Source: Myxococcales bacterium (lineage in GTDB: Bacteria; Myxococcota; Polyangia; Fen-1088). Taken from it: 10,582 nt of DNA. Made by a program: the position numbers and the translations under genes. Under the pieces are notes generated by a model that was not told the DNA's origin, did not search any database, and saw only the letters and a program-made list of their open reading frames with translations. Shown here piece after piece: positions 1-6,366 of this stretch. The stretch spans positions 1 through 10,582 of the forward strand of contig PMBY01000450.1 in assembly GCA_003153875.1 (NCBI GenBank). The letters run 5' to 3'. Each line of letters begins with the position of its first letter. The first letter of the stretch is position 1.

Positions 1-650
1 AGAACCAGCAAGGGGTCGGACGCATCAGTCCCGTGCACGTCGGGATGGTGGCCCATCTTGTGGCGCTTGACCGCCAGGTAACCTGCGTTGTGCTGGTTTT
101 CGCCCACCCAGTGTGAGACGCGGTCCACCACCGTCACCCCGGCATCCTCCAGTCCCTTGACCTTGAGTGGGTTGTTGGTCATGAGTCGCACCGAAACCAC
201 GCCCAGGTCGCGCAGGATGGAGCCTGCGATGTCGTAGGAGCGTTCGTCGGCTTCGAAACCCAGCGCCAGGTTGGCTTCTACCGTGTCAGCGCCGCTGGCC
301 TGCAAGGCATAGGCGCGGATCTTGTTGCCCAGCCCGATGCCGCGGCCTTCCTGCCGAAGATAGACCAGCACGCCGGCGCCCTCGGCCGCGATCTTCTCCA
401 GCGCCACGTGAAACTGCTCGCGGCAGTCGCACTTGAGCGACCCCATGACCTCCGACGTCCAGCACTCAGAATGGACCCGGGTTAGCACCTGGGCCTTGCC
501 CTGGATGGGTCCACGCACGATAGCCATGTGCTCCTGACATGGATGGGCTGGGCCCGTGCCGTTCTTGTCGCCCGTCTCATGGTACACGAAGAGCCGAAAC
601 AGTCCGTGGACCGTCGGCAAATCGGCCTCGGCGTATCGAACGAGCTTCAT
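1..650 (-). CDS. ribA: GTP cyclohydrolase II, partial at its C-terminus
   Basis: Opens the GTP ring to give 2,5-diamino-6-ribosylamino-pyrimidinone phosphate plus formate, the first committed step of riboflavin synthesis; cytosolic. 216 codons are visible and run off the left edge. The zinc-binding cysteines C63, C74 and C76 show the family spacing C-x10-C-x-C (HSECWTSEVMGSLKCDC). The block LRQEGRGIGLGNK (99-111) and the segment FEADERSYD (132-140), whose Arg137 corresponds to the catalytic-site arginine, are present, as is LMTNNPLKVKGL. The visible end (HKMGH) lies close to where the 196-residue E. coli enzyme stops, so little is missing. There is no RibB domain before it, so this is a stand-alone RibA. 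I chose ATG 650 because MKLVRYAEADLPT aligns with the E. coli N-terminus. It has no Shine-Dalgarno sequence. An in-frame TTG at 704, with AAGGA 7 nt upstream, would add 18 residues and is a real alternative. Divergent from def. Confidence 0.93.
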   Translation of the reverse strand, partial: MKLVRYAEADLPTVHGLFRLFVYHETGDKNGTGPAHPCQEHMAIVRGPIQGKAQVLTRVHSECWTSEVMGSLKCDCREQFHVALEKIAAEGAGVLVYLRQEGRGIGLGNKIRAYALQASGADTVEANLALGFEADERSYDIAGSILRDLGVVSVRLMTNNPLKVKGLEDAGVTVVDRVSHWVGENQHNAGYLAVKRHKMGHHPDVHGTDASDPLLV

Positions 651-779
651 GGAAGTGGAGCCGGCAGGGGTGGCTAAGCTACGAATGGCATCCAGGGTTG
701 TCAACGCGCGTTCCTTCTGCAGTCTCCGCGCTGCCGCGTCTTGCTTGCTCCGTCGTCGGATGTCATTCTTTCTACTGAG

Positions 780-1301
780 ATGTCCATTCTTCCCATCCTG
801 CATTTTCCCGACCAACGCCTGCGTGAGACGTCGCGTGACGTCACCAGTTTTGATGACGATCTGAAGCGTTTGGTGGCGGATATGACGGACACAATGTACT
901 TGGCCGAGGGCGCCGGACTGTCAGCCATCCAGGTCGGCGTGGCGCTGCGGCTCTTCCTGGTAGACCCCGAGGTGGCGGGCCGACAGCCCACCGACCCGCC
1001 CATGGTCTTCGTCAACCCCGAGATCGTGCGCCTGTCCGACGAAGCACAGACCGGGGACGAGGGGTGTCTTTCGTTTCCCGGAATATTCGTGCCGGTGAAG
1101 CGGGCCATGACCGCCGAGTTCAAGGCGCTCGACGTCGACGGCAAACCCTTCACGGTCGAGGGCAGCGGTCTCTTCGCACGGGCCATGCAGCACGAATACG
1201 ACCATCTCGCGGGCCGTTTGTTGATTGACATGGTGGGTCCGGTCAAGCGCCAGATCATAAAGCGCAAGATGCGCAAGGAAGCCGAGGTCGAGGCGACTTG
1301 A
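780..1301 (+). CDS. def: peptide deformylase
   Basis: Metallohydrolase that removes the N-formyl group from the initiator Met of nascent chains at the ribosome exit; normally essential. The product is 173 aa, the usual length. All three signature motifs are visible: GAGLSAIQVG (44-53), EGCLS with metal ligand Cys96, and QHEYDHL with metal ligands His138 and His142 and catalytic Glu139. I chose ATG 780 because MSILPILHFPDQRLR matches the normal family start. An in-frame ATG at 741 would add 13 residues unlike the family. No good Shine-Dalgarno sequence precedes 780. folB follows after 37 nt on the same strand, so the two are probably co-transcribed. Many genomes pair def with fmt; no fmt is visible here. 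Confidence 0.96.
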   Translation: MSILPILHFPDQRLRETSRDVTSFDDDLKRLVADMTDTMYLAEGAGLSAIQVGVALRLFLVDPEVAGRQPTDPPMVFVNPEIVRLSDEAQTGDEGCLSFPGIFVPVKRAMTAEFKALDVDGKPFTVEGSGLFARAMQHEYDHLAGRLLIDMVGPVKRQIIKRKMRKEAEVEAT

Positions 1302-1338
1302 ACGCGGGAACTGCAGCGGGCAAGAACGCGGCCTAGGG

Positions 1339-1704
1339 ATGCCCACTCTTGTGTTGTCCCGGATCAGTTTCGAGGCACGCCATGGTGCGACCCCGGTGGA
1401 GCGCCGGTCCTTGCGCCGGTTCGAAGTGGACGTCGAGATCGATGCGCCGCTGGAGACCGCCCAGTCCACCGATCGTTTGACCGACACCATCGACTACCGG
1501 CAGGTGGCCGATATAGTCGTGGGGATCGGGACCGGCAAAACCCACCATCTCCTGGAAGCCCTGGCTCGCCACATGATCGATGCGCTGGCGGCGCGCCTGC
1601 CCAAGCTGACCTTGCGCCTCGAGTTGCGCAAGCTCAACCCACCGGACTGCCCCGGTCAGCCGGCCTGGGCGGCGGTTCGCATGGCGTATCCAGACGGCGA
1701 GTGA
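1339..1704 (+). CDS. folB: dihydroneopterin aldolase
   Basis: Converts 7,8-dihydroneopterin to 6-hydroxymethyl-7,8-dihydropterin and glycolaldehyde in folate synthesis; typically a cytosolic homo-octamer. At 121 aa it is the normal family length. Visible family features: ARHGATPVER (13-22) with Glu21 at the pterin-anchoring position, DTIDYRQV with Tyr53 in the active site, the helix HHLLEALA (69-76), and LRKLNPP with Lys98 at the catalytic lysine position. The first residues PTLVLSRISFEARHG fit a FolB start, supporting ATG 1339. A TAGGG run directly abuts the ATG, which is too close for an ideal ribosome site, so translation may depend on def upstream. It converges on the gene ending at 1721, leaving 16 nt in which I see no terminator. 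It could have epimerase side activity like other FolB proteins; the aldolase call is firm. Confidence 0.92.
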   Translation: MPTLVLSRISFEARHGATPVERRSLRRFEVDVEIDAPLETAQSTDRLTDTIDYRQVADIVVGIGTGKTHHLLEALARHMIDALAARLPKLTLRLELRKLNPPDCPGQPAWAAVRMAYPDGE

Positions 1705-1720
1705 GAAGGCTGATACCGCT

Positions 1721-2149
1721 CTACTCGTCGCGGGTAACCCCGGCCCGCAGCGCCTTCTTGGCGCCCTGGGCGTGCTTGTCAGCCAACATACGATTCTTGG
1801 CCCGGCGCGAGCGTCGCCGCTTCTGCCGCCGGATGCGCTCGCTCTCCTGCTGTTGCTGGCTTTGCCGTCCGAGCCGCGCCGCCTCGATGCGATCGGCTAG
1901 CAGCTTGCGCGCCAGGTAGCGGTTGAGTCCCTGGGTGCGCTCCTGCTGGCACTTGACTGAAGTTCCGGTCGGCCGGTGCACCAGCACCACGCAGGTCGCC
2001 ACCTTGTTCACGTTCTGCCCGCCTTTGCCGCCGGAGCGTATGAAGCTTTCGTCCAAATCCTCCTCTTGGATCTGCAGCGCAGCCAGGCGCAGTCGCAGGG
2101 CATTCGCCTTCTCGGAGGAAACCGGAAACAAGGCTCCGGTACCGCTCAC
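1721..2149 (-). CDS. GGQ-domain release-factor-like protein (ArfB/mtRF-R type)
   Basis: A 142-aa protein with only the peptidyl-tRNA hydrolase domain of class I release factors and no stop-codon recognition domains. RSGGKGGQNVNK carries the GGQ motif at 43-45, followed by ATCVVLVHRPTG, CQQERTQGLNRYLARKLL, and a strongly basic tail (about 95-137) ending ADKHAQGAKKALRAG. In ArfB such a tail enters the empty mRNA channel, and the GGQ loop releases the peptide on stalled ribosomes. I infer a rescue or release role of that kind. It differs from E. coli ArfB in its N-terminus and resembles the bacterial 'RF-like'/C12orf65 group more. The GTG start at 2149 is well supported: it overlaps the upstream PilZ stop as GTGA, and GAGG lies about 7 nt before it. 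A longer reading to 2377 would be only the shadow of the PilZ gene. Last gene of the leftward cluster. Confidence 0.88.
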   Translation of the reverse strand: MSGTGALFPVSSEKANALRLRLAALQIQEEDLDESFIRSGGKGGQNVNKVATCVVLVHRPTGTSVKCQQERTQGLNRYLARKLLADRIEAARLGRQSQQQQESERIRRQKRRRSRRAKNRMLADKHAQGAKKALRAGVTRDE

Positions 2150-2526
2150 GACTCGTCCTCGTCGCCCTCGCTCGTGCTGACATCCTCCCAGAAACGATCC
2201 CACGCCTCGCTGGTCGAGGTCAGGGCAATGGCCATGCCCGGCGACAAACTGCCCTCGCGGCTGCCTTCCAGGTCGGAGAAACAGCGCACCACCACGCCCA
2301 CGGCAAACACGGCCTCGCCGCGTGGGCCGAGCACGCGGACGCGCAGCAAGGTACCCACCCGTCGCGTCTCGGGGCACGCCACGAACAGGCCGCCCCGGCT
2401 CACGTCCACGCTGCGGCCCAAGAAACTACTCCCGATGTCTACCAGTTGCATCCGTACCTGGATCGAACTGCGCCGTGATGCGCGACGTTCTTGCGGGACT
2501 GGCGGAGTCGGATCCTTGGGGGACAC
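2146..2526 (-). CDS. single-domain PilZ protein (probable c-di-GMP receptor)
   Basis: A 126-aa PilZ protein. Both parts of the canonical c-di-GMP site are visible: the arginine motif in ERRASRR (RxxxR, R14-R18 and R15-R19) and DVSRGG (41-46, fitting [D/N]xSxxG). The rest follows the PilZ barrel (LRVRVLGP, FAVGVVVR, GMAIAL) and ends in an amphipathic helix, AWDRFWEDV, plus an acidic tail. Binding of c-di-GMP is inferred from these residues; the partner is unknown. I chose GTG 2526 because GGAG lies 7 nt upstream within the end of the SEC-C/TPR gene, whose stop is only 4 nt away. A longer ATG reading from 2691 would be out-of-frame shadow. Its own stop overlaps the start of the GGQ gene, so the three downstream genes look translationally coupled. 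Confidence 0.9.
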   Translation of the reverse strand: MSPKDPTPPVPQERRASRRSSIQVRMQLVDIGSSFLGRSVDVSRGGLFVACPETRRVGTLLRVRVLGPRGEAVFAVGVVVRCFSDLEGSREGSLSPGMAIALTSTSEAWDRFWEDVSTSEGDEDES

Positions 2527-2530
2527 TTTG

Positions 2531-3496
2531 CTACTCCGCCGGCGCGCCGGCTGCGCCGCTGGCCTTGCTGGCGTTCGCGGATCGGGCAGCCAGGATCTCC
2601 TTGAGCAAGCCCTTGGCCGCTTCGTCCCACGCATCACCGAAGGTCTGCGCGTAGCCCACGGCCTCTTCGCGGCTACCAGCCGTGGCTGCACCCAGGTTGG
2701 CCGCGCGGGCGGGGATGCGGCCGAGCAGGGCCACGCCGAAGTGGGAATTCGCGTCGAGCGCCTGCAGGATCGCGGCCCGGGCGGAGGCCTGATCGCCCGT
2801 GGCGAAGTGGGCGAGTCCCAGACTCATGAACGCGCGTCCTGCTCCGGCTTCTGACTTGCTGGCCACTTCCAGAACCTGCACGGCTTCCGCCGGCCGCTTG
2901 AGCTTGAGGAGCGCGGCGCCGGCGATGAGACGGGCCTCGGTGCCCACCGCGCCCTGGTCCACCACATACACGCGTTCGAGATCTACCAGAGCATCCTGGT
3001 AGCGTTCCTGGTCAAAGGCCAAACACCCTAGGGCGTGGCTGGCGCGCAGGTACGCCTGGGCCTCCTTGCGCGAGAACGCGTCTTTGGTACCCGACTCGCG
3101 CAACTCGGTGGCCAGCTTCTCGGAGACGCGCAGAACCTCGTTGAACTCCTTGCGCGCAGCATCCTGGTCGCCCGATCGCAGGCGCGCCAGGCCGATGGCG
3201 ACCAGGGCATCTGCCCAGTCGGGCTTGAGGGCCAGCGCCGCGCGGAATTCCTTTTCGGCAGCCGCCGGCCTGCGCTGTTCAAAAAGCTGCCAGCCCGAGG
3301 CGAGCATCTCGTCGGGGTCGGGCGCCTGGGGCGGCGTCAAGGCAGCCGCCTCGTCGTCGGCCAGGTGGCACTTCTTGTACTTCTTGCCGGAGCCGCAGGC
3401 GCAGGCATCGTTGCGTCCGGTGCTGGCCAGACGGCCACGCGCGGCTTCGGCCTTGTCGTCTCGTTGGGTCTCTTTGTTCGCTGGCTTCGCAGTCAC
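2531..3496 (-). CDS. SEC-C zinc motif plus TPR-repeat protein
   Basis: A 321-aa protein with an N-terminal SEC-C motif, GRNDACACGSGKKYKKCH (27-44), with zinc ligands C32, C34, C43 and H44. This is the small zinc finger found at the end of SecA, where it binds SecB and ribosomes, and in many other proteins. It is followed by tetratricopeptide-like helices from about 64 to 256; clear units include WQLFEQRRPAAAEKEFRAAL, ADALVAIGLARLRSGDQDAA and AFMSLGLAHFATGDQASARA. The tail (about 300-321) is Ala/Ser-rich. A scaffold role is inferred; no enzymatic motif is visible. GTG 3496 is the first start after an in-frame TAA a few codons upstream, and any later start would lose the SEC-C motif. No clear Shine-Dalgarno. 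The gap to the upstream PilZ gene is 47 nt; the PilZ gene downstream starts 4 nt after its stop. Confidence 0.87.
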   Translation of the reverse strand: MTAKPANKETQRDDKAEAARGRLASTGRNDACACGSGKKYKKCHLADDEAAALTPPQAPDPDEMLASGWQLFEQRRPAAAEKEFRAALALKPDWADALVAIGLARLRSGDQDAARKEFNEVLRVSEKLATELRESGTKDAFSRKEAQAYLRASHALGCLAFDQERYQDALVDLERVYVVDQGAVGTEARLIAGAALLKLKRPAEAVQVLEVASKSEAGAGRAFMSLGLAHFATGDQASARAAILQALDANSHFGVALLGRIPARAANLGAATAGSREEAVGYAQTFGDAWDEAAKGLLKEILAARSANASKASGAAGAPAE

Positions 3497-3543
3497 GGGC
3501 GTAGTTTACCGATGACGGCCGCGGTTCGACAGTGAGAAGTCAC

Positions 3544-4452
3544 TTACCGGCCGAATGGGCTCAGCCGGGTGACTTCGGCCTGCAGGCGCGCGAGCACGGT
3601 CTTGTCCACGTCGGCCAGGCGAATACCCAGTCGGTGTTCTTGCTTGGCCACCACCTTGCCCTTGCCGGTGAACAGCGCATGACCTTCGAAGCTTTCGATT
3701 ACCACCTCGAAGACCGCACCCAGGGACACGTTCTCGTCGCAGGGAACCACGAAACCACCCAGGCGGATGTTGAGTAAGGGGTTGTTGGTGAAGTAACCGA
3801 CCGTCGCGGGTGTGAGCTTCACGTGCAGGTCGCGCCCGCTGACCAGCAGGCCGGGTTGTAGCATGGTGGCGCCGCGTAGGAGGTTGGTGCGCGAGGACGT
3901 CATGGAGCTGGAGGACGGCGGCCCGGCGGGTGGGGGCGTGGCGAAATCGAGCGGAACTGCCGGCGATCGGCCTTCCTCTTCGTTCACCTGCACGATGCGA
4001 TCGAGAAATCGCCGCGCTTCCTCGTCGAGATCACGGAAGTGCACGCCCATGCCGGCGTGGGGCGCGCCGGTCACGCGCACCACTTCGCCCTTGCCCCGGA
4101 GCAGTGACAGGCCGTCGGACAGCGCCAGCTCGAAGTCGATGACGGTGCCCACCGGCCGCGGATCGGCGCACGACAGGAACATGCCGGAACGGCTGATGTT
4201 GACCGACTGGGTTTCGTGAAAATCCAGAATGCTCTCATAGTGGACCTTCACCGGTACGATCACCGCCACACGCGGATCACGTGCCTGCAGGTCCGCGCGC
4301 TGCAGACTGATGTCCGCCACAGAAAAGGAGCCCGTCGGCCGCCGCACGGGCTGCTCGCTGGTTATGGGAATGGCCCCCGTCGGCCGCCGCACGGGCTGCT
4401 CGCTGGCTATGGGAATGGCACCCGTCGTGCGGCGCCCCTTGTCGTCAGGCAT
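3544..4452 (-). CDS. two-part PilZ protein with N-terminal tandem repeats
   Basis: A 302-aa protein. Residues 7-41 are two 15-residue repeats (RRTTGAIPIASEQPV, RRPTGAIPITSEQPV) plus a partial third unit, RRPTG. A PilZ domain follows (about 56-155) with NISRSG at 85-90. Its arginine motif is altered: RDPR gives RxxR rather than RxxxR, so c-di-GMP binding is uncertain. A Pro/Ser-rich linker (about 165-190) leads to a second PilZ-like barrel (about 205-295), where the expected NxSxxG is NIRLGG, also degenerate. The layout resembles the PilZ paralogues expanded in myxobacteria. The second half may serve dimerisation or protein binding. ATG 4452 starts 9 nt after the yggX stop, so yggX and this gene are probably one transcript. 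No Shine-Dalgarno is evident. Confidence 0.82.
   Translation of the reverse strand: MPDDKGRRTTGAIPIASEQPVRRPTGAIPITSEQPVRRPTGSFSVADISLQRADLQARDPRVAVIVPVKVHYESILDFHETQSVNISRSGMFLSCADPRPVGTVIDFELALSDGLSLLRGKGEVVRVTGAPHAGMGVHFRDLDEEARRFLDRIVQVNEEEGRSPAVPLDFATPPPAGPPSSSSMTSSRTNLLRGATMLQPGLLVSGRDLHVKLTPATVGYFTNNPLLNIRLGGFVVPCDENVSLGAVFEVVIESFEGHALFTGKGKVVAKQEHRLGIRLADVDKTVLARLQAEVTRLSPFGR
4331..4427. repeat. 45-bp tandem direct repeat inside the PilZ gene
   Basis: Two adjacent 45-bp copies at 4331-4375 and 4376-4420 differ at two positions by eye. The first seven bases of a third copy (CCCGTCG) follow at 4421-4427. The unit length is a multiple of three, and the repeats encode the 15-residue units at the N-terminus of the PilZ protein. 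Copy-number change by slippage would therefore keep the frame. Confidence 0.95.
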
Positions 4453-4461
4453 GGCGAGCTG

Positions 4462-4734
4462 TCACGACTTGGGTGCCACGAAATCGGGCGGGTTGCGGCC
4501 TCCCGCGCCGAAGAAGAACTGCTCGGCCTGTTCGAGGAGAACCTGCTGCCCCACGGCCGAGGTCAGGTCGAGGCGGAACTCGTTGACGATACGTTTTGAG
4601 TATTCAATCCACTCCATCCACGCCTGCTGCGAGACGTGGTCGTAGATCCTTTTCCCCAGCTCGTTGTTGAACGGCTTGTAGGCCACCCCGGGCAGTTCCT
4701 GCCCGAGTCTTGCGCACTTGACCAAGCGAGGCAT
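4462..4734 (-). CDS. yggX: Fe(2+)-trafficking / oxidative damage protection protein
   Basis: A 90-aa member of the YggX family, small cytosolic proteins that protect iron-sulfur clusters and help iron supply under oxidative stress. Family marks: MPRLVKC with the conserved Cys7, ELGKRIYDHVSQQAWMEW (25-42), and the helix GQQVLLEQAEQFFFG (62-76), all close to E. coli YggX. I chose ATG 4734 because it places the cysteine at position 7 exactly as in E. coli. An open frame extends to 4845 but would overlap the SRP RNA and lacks family similarity. A promoter candidate lies about 30 nt upstream. YggX often neighbours mutY in gammaproteobacteria; here it instead leads a cluster of PilZ and TPR genes. 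Confidence 0.93.
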   Translation of the reverse strand: MPRLVKCARLGQELPGVAYKPFNNELGKRIYDHVSQQAWMEWIEYSKRIVNEFRLDLTSAVGQQVLLEQAEQFFFGAGGRNPPDFVAPKS

Positions 4735-4762
4735 TGGCTCCGAGTCGTCTCCAGAAAACCCT

Positions 4763-4791
4763 ATTGTAGCACCATCGTTTTCCACCGTCTC
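4763..4791 (-). promoter_or_regulatory. candidate sigma-70-type promoter for yggX
   Basis: On the minus strand, TACAAT (4768-4763) matches five of six bases of the -10 consensus. GAGACG lies 17 nt upstream (4791-4786) and shares the central GAC of TTGACA. The predicted transcript start near 4756 would give a leader of about 22 nt containing two GGAG runs. The -35 is weak; the spacing and position are good. Confidence 0.45.
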
Positions 4792-4833
4792 GACTCCGAC
4801 CCTGCGCTTTCCGTGCCCGCGGACAACGCAAAA

Positions 4834-4915
<82 letters not shown>

Positions 4916-4999
4916 AGCTTTTCTTTTGGCACAGCCCGCGCCCGCGCGCCAGCGGGATCTGCCGACAGGTGCATCGCGGAACAGGCCGTGCGGATGACT

Positions 5000-5027
5000 C
5001 ATGGGCGAAGCAAAATGGTCGCCCATG
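5000..5027. repeat. 9-bp perfect inverted repeat spanning the amidotransferase start
   Basis: CATGGGCGA (5000-5008) and TCGCCCATG (5019-5027) are exact reverse complements around a 10-nt loop. Each arm contains one of the two in-frame ATG codons of the amidotransferase gene (5001 and 5025). It could be an operator or an mRNA hairpin limiting translation initiation. Confidence 0.8.
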
Positions 5028-5828
5028 GGTTTCCACTCGCTTCAGCCGAAGGCTTCGCGCAAGAAAGAGAAGCCGAGGCGCGCCACAATCCTCACGCACA
5101 TTGACCGCGAAGGCCCGGGGCGCCTGATGGCCCTGGCCGGCCGCCGCGGGCTGGCCGTCGAAATCCGCCGCGTCGCCCAAGGCGACCCCGTACCCGTCAG
5201 CCTCGCGCCGGACGAGTTGCTCGTGGTGATGGGCGGGCCCATGGGCGTGGCTGACCTCGGCGATCCCCGCTACCCCTACCTCGGATCGGAAGTTATTTTG
5301 CTGGAGGGCGCGCTCGCGTCTCAACAACCCGTGCTGGGCATTTGCCTGGGGGCACAGCTGCTGGCCTTCGCCGCCGGGAGCCGCGTCTTTCCCCTGACCC
5401 GAGCAGAGCTAACGGGAGGGCGCACGCCCGCGCGCGAGGTCGGCTTCGCGCCCGTGCGCTACCTGGGCGGGGATTGTGAATCAGCGCTGCTCGGCCTGCG
5501 TCGGGAGGAGGTGGTCTTGCACTGGCACGGCGACACCTTCGATTTGCCTGCCGGGGGCGTGCGGCTGGCCGAAACCGATGCGTGTTCGAATCAAGCGTTT
5601 CGCATCGGGGATCACGCGTTCGGCTTGCAGTTCCACGCCGAGGTGGACGCAGACATGGTCCGCCGCTGGGCCAAGGAGGACGCAGACTTCGTGGCCGCGG
5701 CTCTGGGCGCCGGAGGCCCGGCGCGCATCATCGCCGAAGCGGAACAGGCGGTCAGCCGAATGCGGACCCCCGGCGACCGGCTGCTGGACAACATACTCGA
5801 TTGCCTTATGACCCACGGGGCGGGCTAG
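5001..5828 (+). CDS. class I glutamine amidotransferase (GMP synthase-like)
   Basis: A 275-aa protein with a complete class I glutaminase triad: Cys115 in the nucleophile elbow GICLGAQL, His212 and Glu214 in GLQFHAEVD. Also visible are VVMGGPMGV (75-83), the oxyanion region, and VVLHWHGDTFDLP (171-183), typical of the stand-alone 'GMP synthase-like' amidotransferases. It hydrolyses glutamine or a gamma-glutamyl compound and is likely cytosolic; the physiological substrate cannot be told. The synthetase half of true GMP synthase is absent. The family start is near residue 28 (ATILTHIDREGPGR), so about 27 basic, probably disordered residues precede it. ATG 5001 (with GGA 7 nt before) and ATG 5025 are both possible starts, and both sit in a hairpin. 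Followed after 62 nt by the CCGG protein. Confidence 0.88.
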   Translation: MGEAKWSPMGFHSLQPKASRKKEKPRRATILTHIDREGPGRLMALAGRRGLAVEIRRVAQGDPVPVSLAPDELLVVMGGPMGVADLGDPRYPYLGSEVILLEGALASQQPVLGICLGAQLLAFAAGSRVFPLTRAELTGGRTPAREVGFAPVRYLGGDCESALLGLRREEVVLHWHGDTFDLPAGGVRLAETDACSNQAFRIGDHAFGLQFHAEVDADMVRRWAKEDADFVAAALGAGGPARIIAEAEQAVSRMRTPGDRLLDNILDCLMTHGAG

Positions 5829-5890
5829 CCGAATCGAATCAGGACAACGCCCATCCTCTTTTAAGGTGGCACGTCCGCTCCGGTCGCGGC

Positions 5891-6148
5891 ATGCTCGCCC
5901 CTGCCATGCAGAGGGAATCATCCGTATCGCTCGATTCCCACACGGAGATCTACGTCGACAAGATTCGGCGGATGGTGGACAACGCTGGCGTGAGGAGCAT
6001 CACCGTGATGGTGATGAAGGTTCCGTGCTGCGGCGGCCTTTTCCAGCTGGTGCGCCAGGCGGTCGCCCAGTCCTCGCGTCCGCTGCCGGTCACCCTGACC
6101 GTGGTCGGTCTGCAGGGCGAGATTCTGTCATCCGAAACAGTCGGCTAG
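5891..6148 (+). CDS. small CCGG-motif protein, like the C-terminal part of a ferredoxin family
   Basis: An 85-aa protein. The core, YVDKIRRMVDNAGVRSITV then MVMKVPCCGGLFQLVRQAV, resembles the C-terminal third of a family of 4Fe-4S dicluster proteins in anaerobes that carry a 'MEVPCCGGL' block and end in a strand like LPVTLTVVGLQGEIL. The ferredoxin part is absent: only 62 nt separate this gene from the amidotransferase, and the upstream frame there is shadow. The CPKLDD-type segment that usually precedes YxxKL is also missing. The vicinal Cys46-Cys47 could bind metal or be redox active; this is inference. Starts at ATG 5891 or 5906 are possible, neither with a good Shine-Dalgarno. It may be a genuine short protein or a remnant of a longer one. 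Confidence 0.7.
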   Translation: MLAPAMQRESSVSLDSHTEIYVDKIRRMVDNAGVRSITVMVMKVPCCGGLFQLVRQAVAQSSRPLPVTLTVVGLQGEILSSETVG

Positions 6149-6366
6149 TGCGGTGAGTATTCAAATCGACGGAGGCCGTTGGAGATCAAGGCGACCCTGT
6201 CGCGACCGATGCTGGCCTCCAGAGGGCTGCAAGACCGGGCGGGAATGTCGCGGTCGTGTCGTGCCGGAGTCCTGCAGGATCGAGGTGTATGCGTTCAAGT
6301 ACGCGGGACTGTACGCCCCTGATTGGCGGTACGTATCTTGCTTCGGTGGGCCGAGGAGGAAGGTCC
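6149..6366. other. 218-nt intergenic stretch, no gene supported
   Basis: Open frames cross this stretch on both strands, but their compositions are Arg/Pro-rich and they run into the lipoprotein gene out of frame. I recognise no RNA gene or clear promoter. It presumably contains the lipoprotein's promoter and leader, and ends in the strong ribosome site GAGGAAGG. Confidence 0.5.

Noticed and set aside
921..1490. Leftward open frame opposite def and folB
   Set aside because: Antisense shadow of two enzymes with intact catalytic motifs.
2527..2691. Longer ATG start for the single-domain PilZ protein
   Set aside because: It would overlap the SEC-C/TPR gene by 160 nt with shadow-like Arg-rich sequence, while GTG 2526 has a well-placed Shine-Dalgarno.
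1976..2854. Rightward open frame of 292 codons opposite the GGQ, PilZ and TPR genes
   Set aside because: It spans three supported minus-strand genes and is low-complexity Arg/Ser/Pro sequence without motifs.
4331..4427. CRISPR-like array
   Set aside because: The 45-bp copies are directly adjacent with no spacers and stay in frame within a coding region.
5582..5890. N-terminal extension of the CCGG protein back to 5582
   Set aside because: That stretch overlaps the end of the amidotransferase in another frame and reads as Arg/Gly-rich shadow; no cluster-binding cysteines appear in it.
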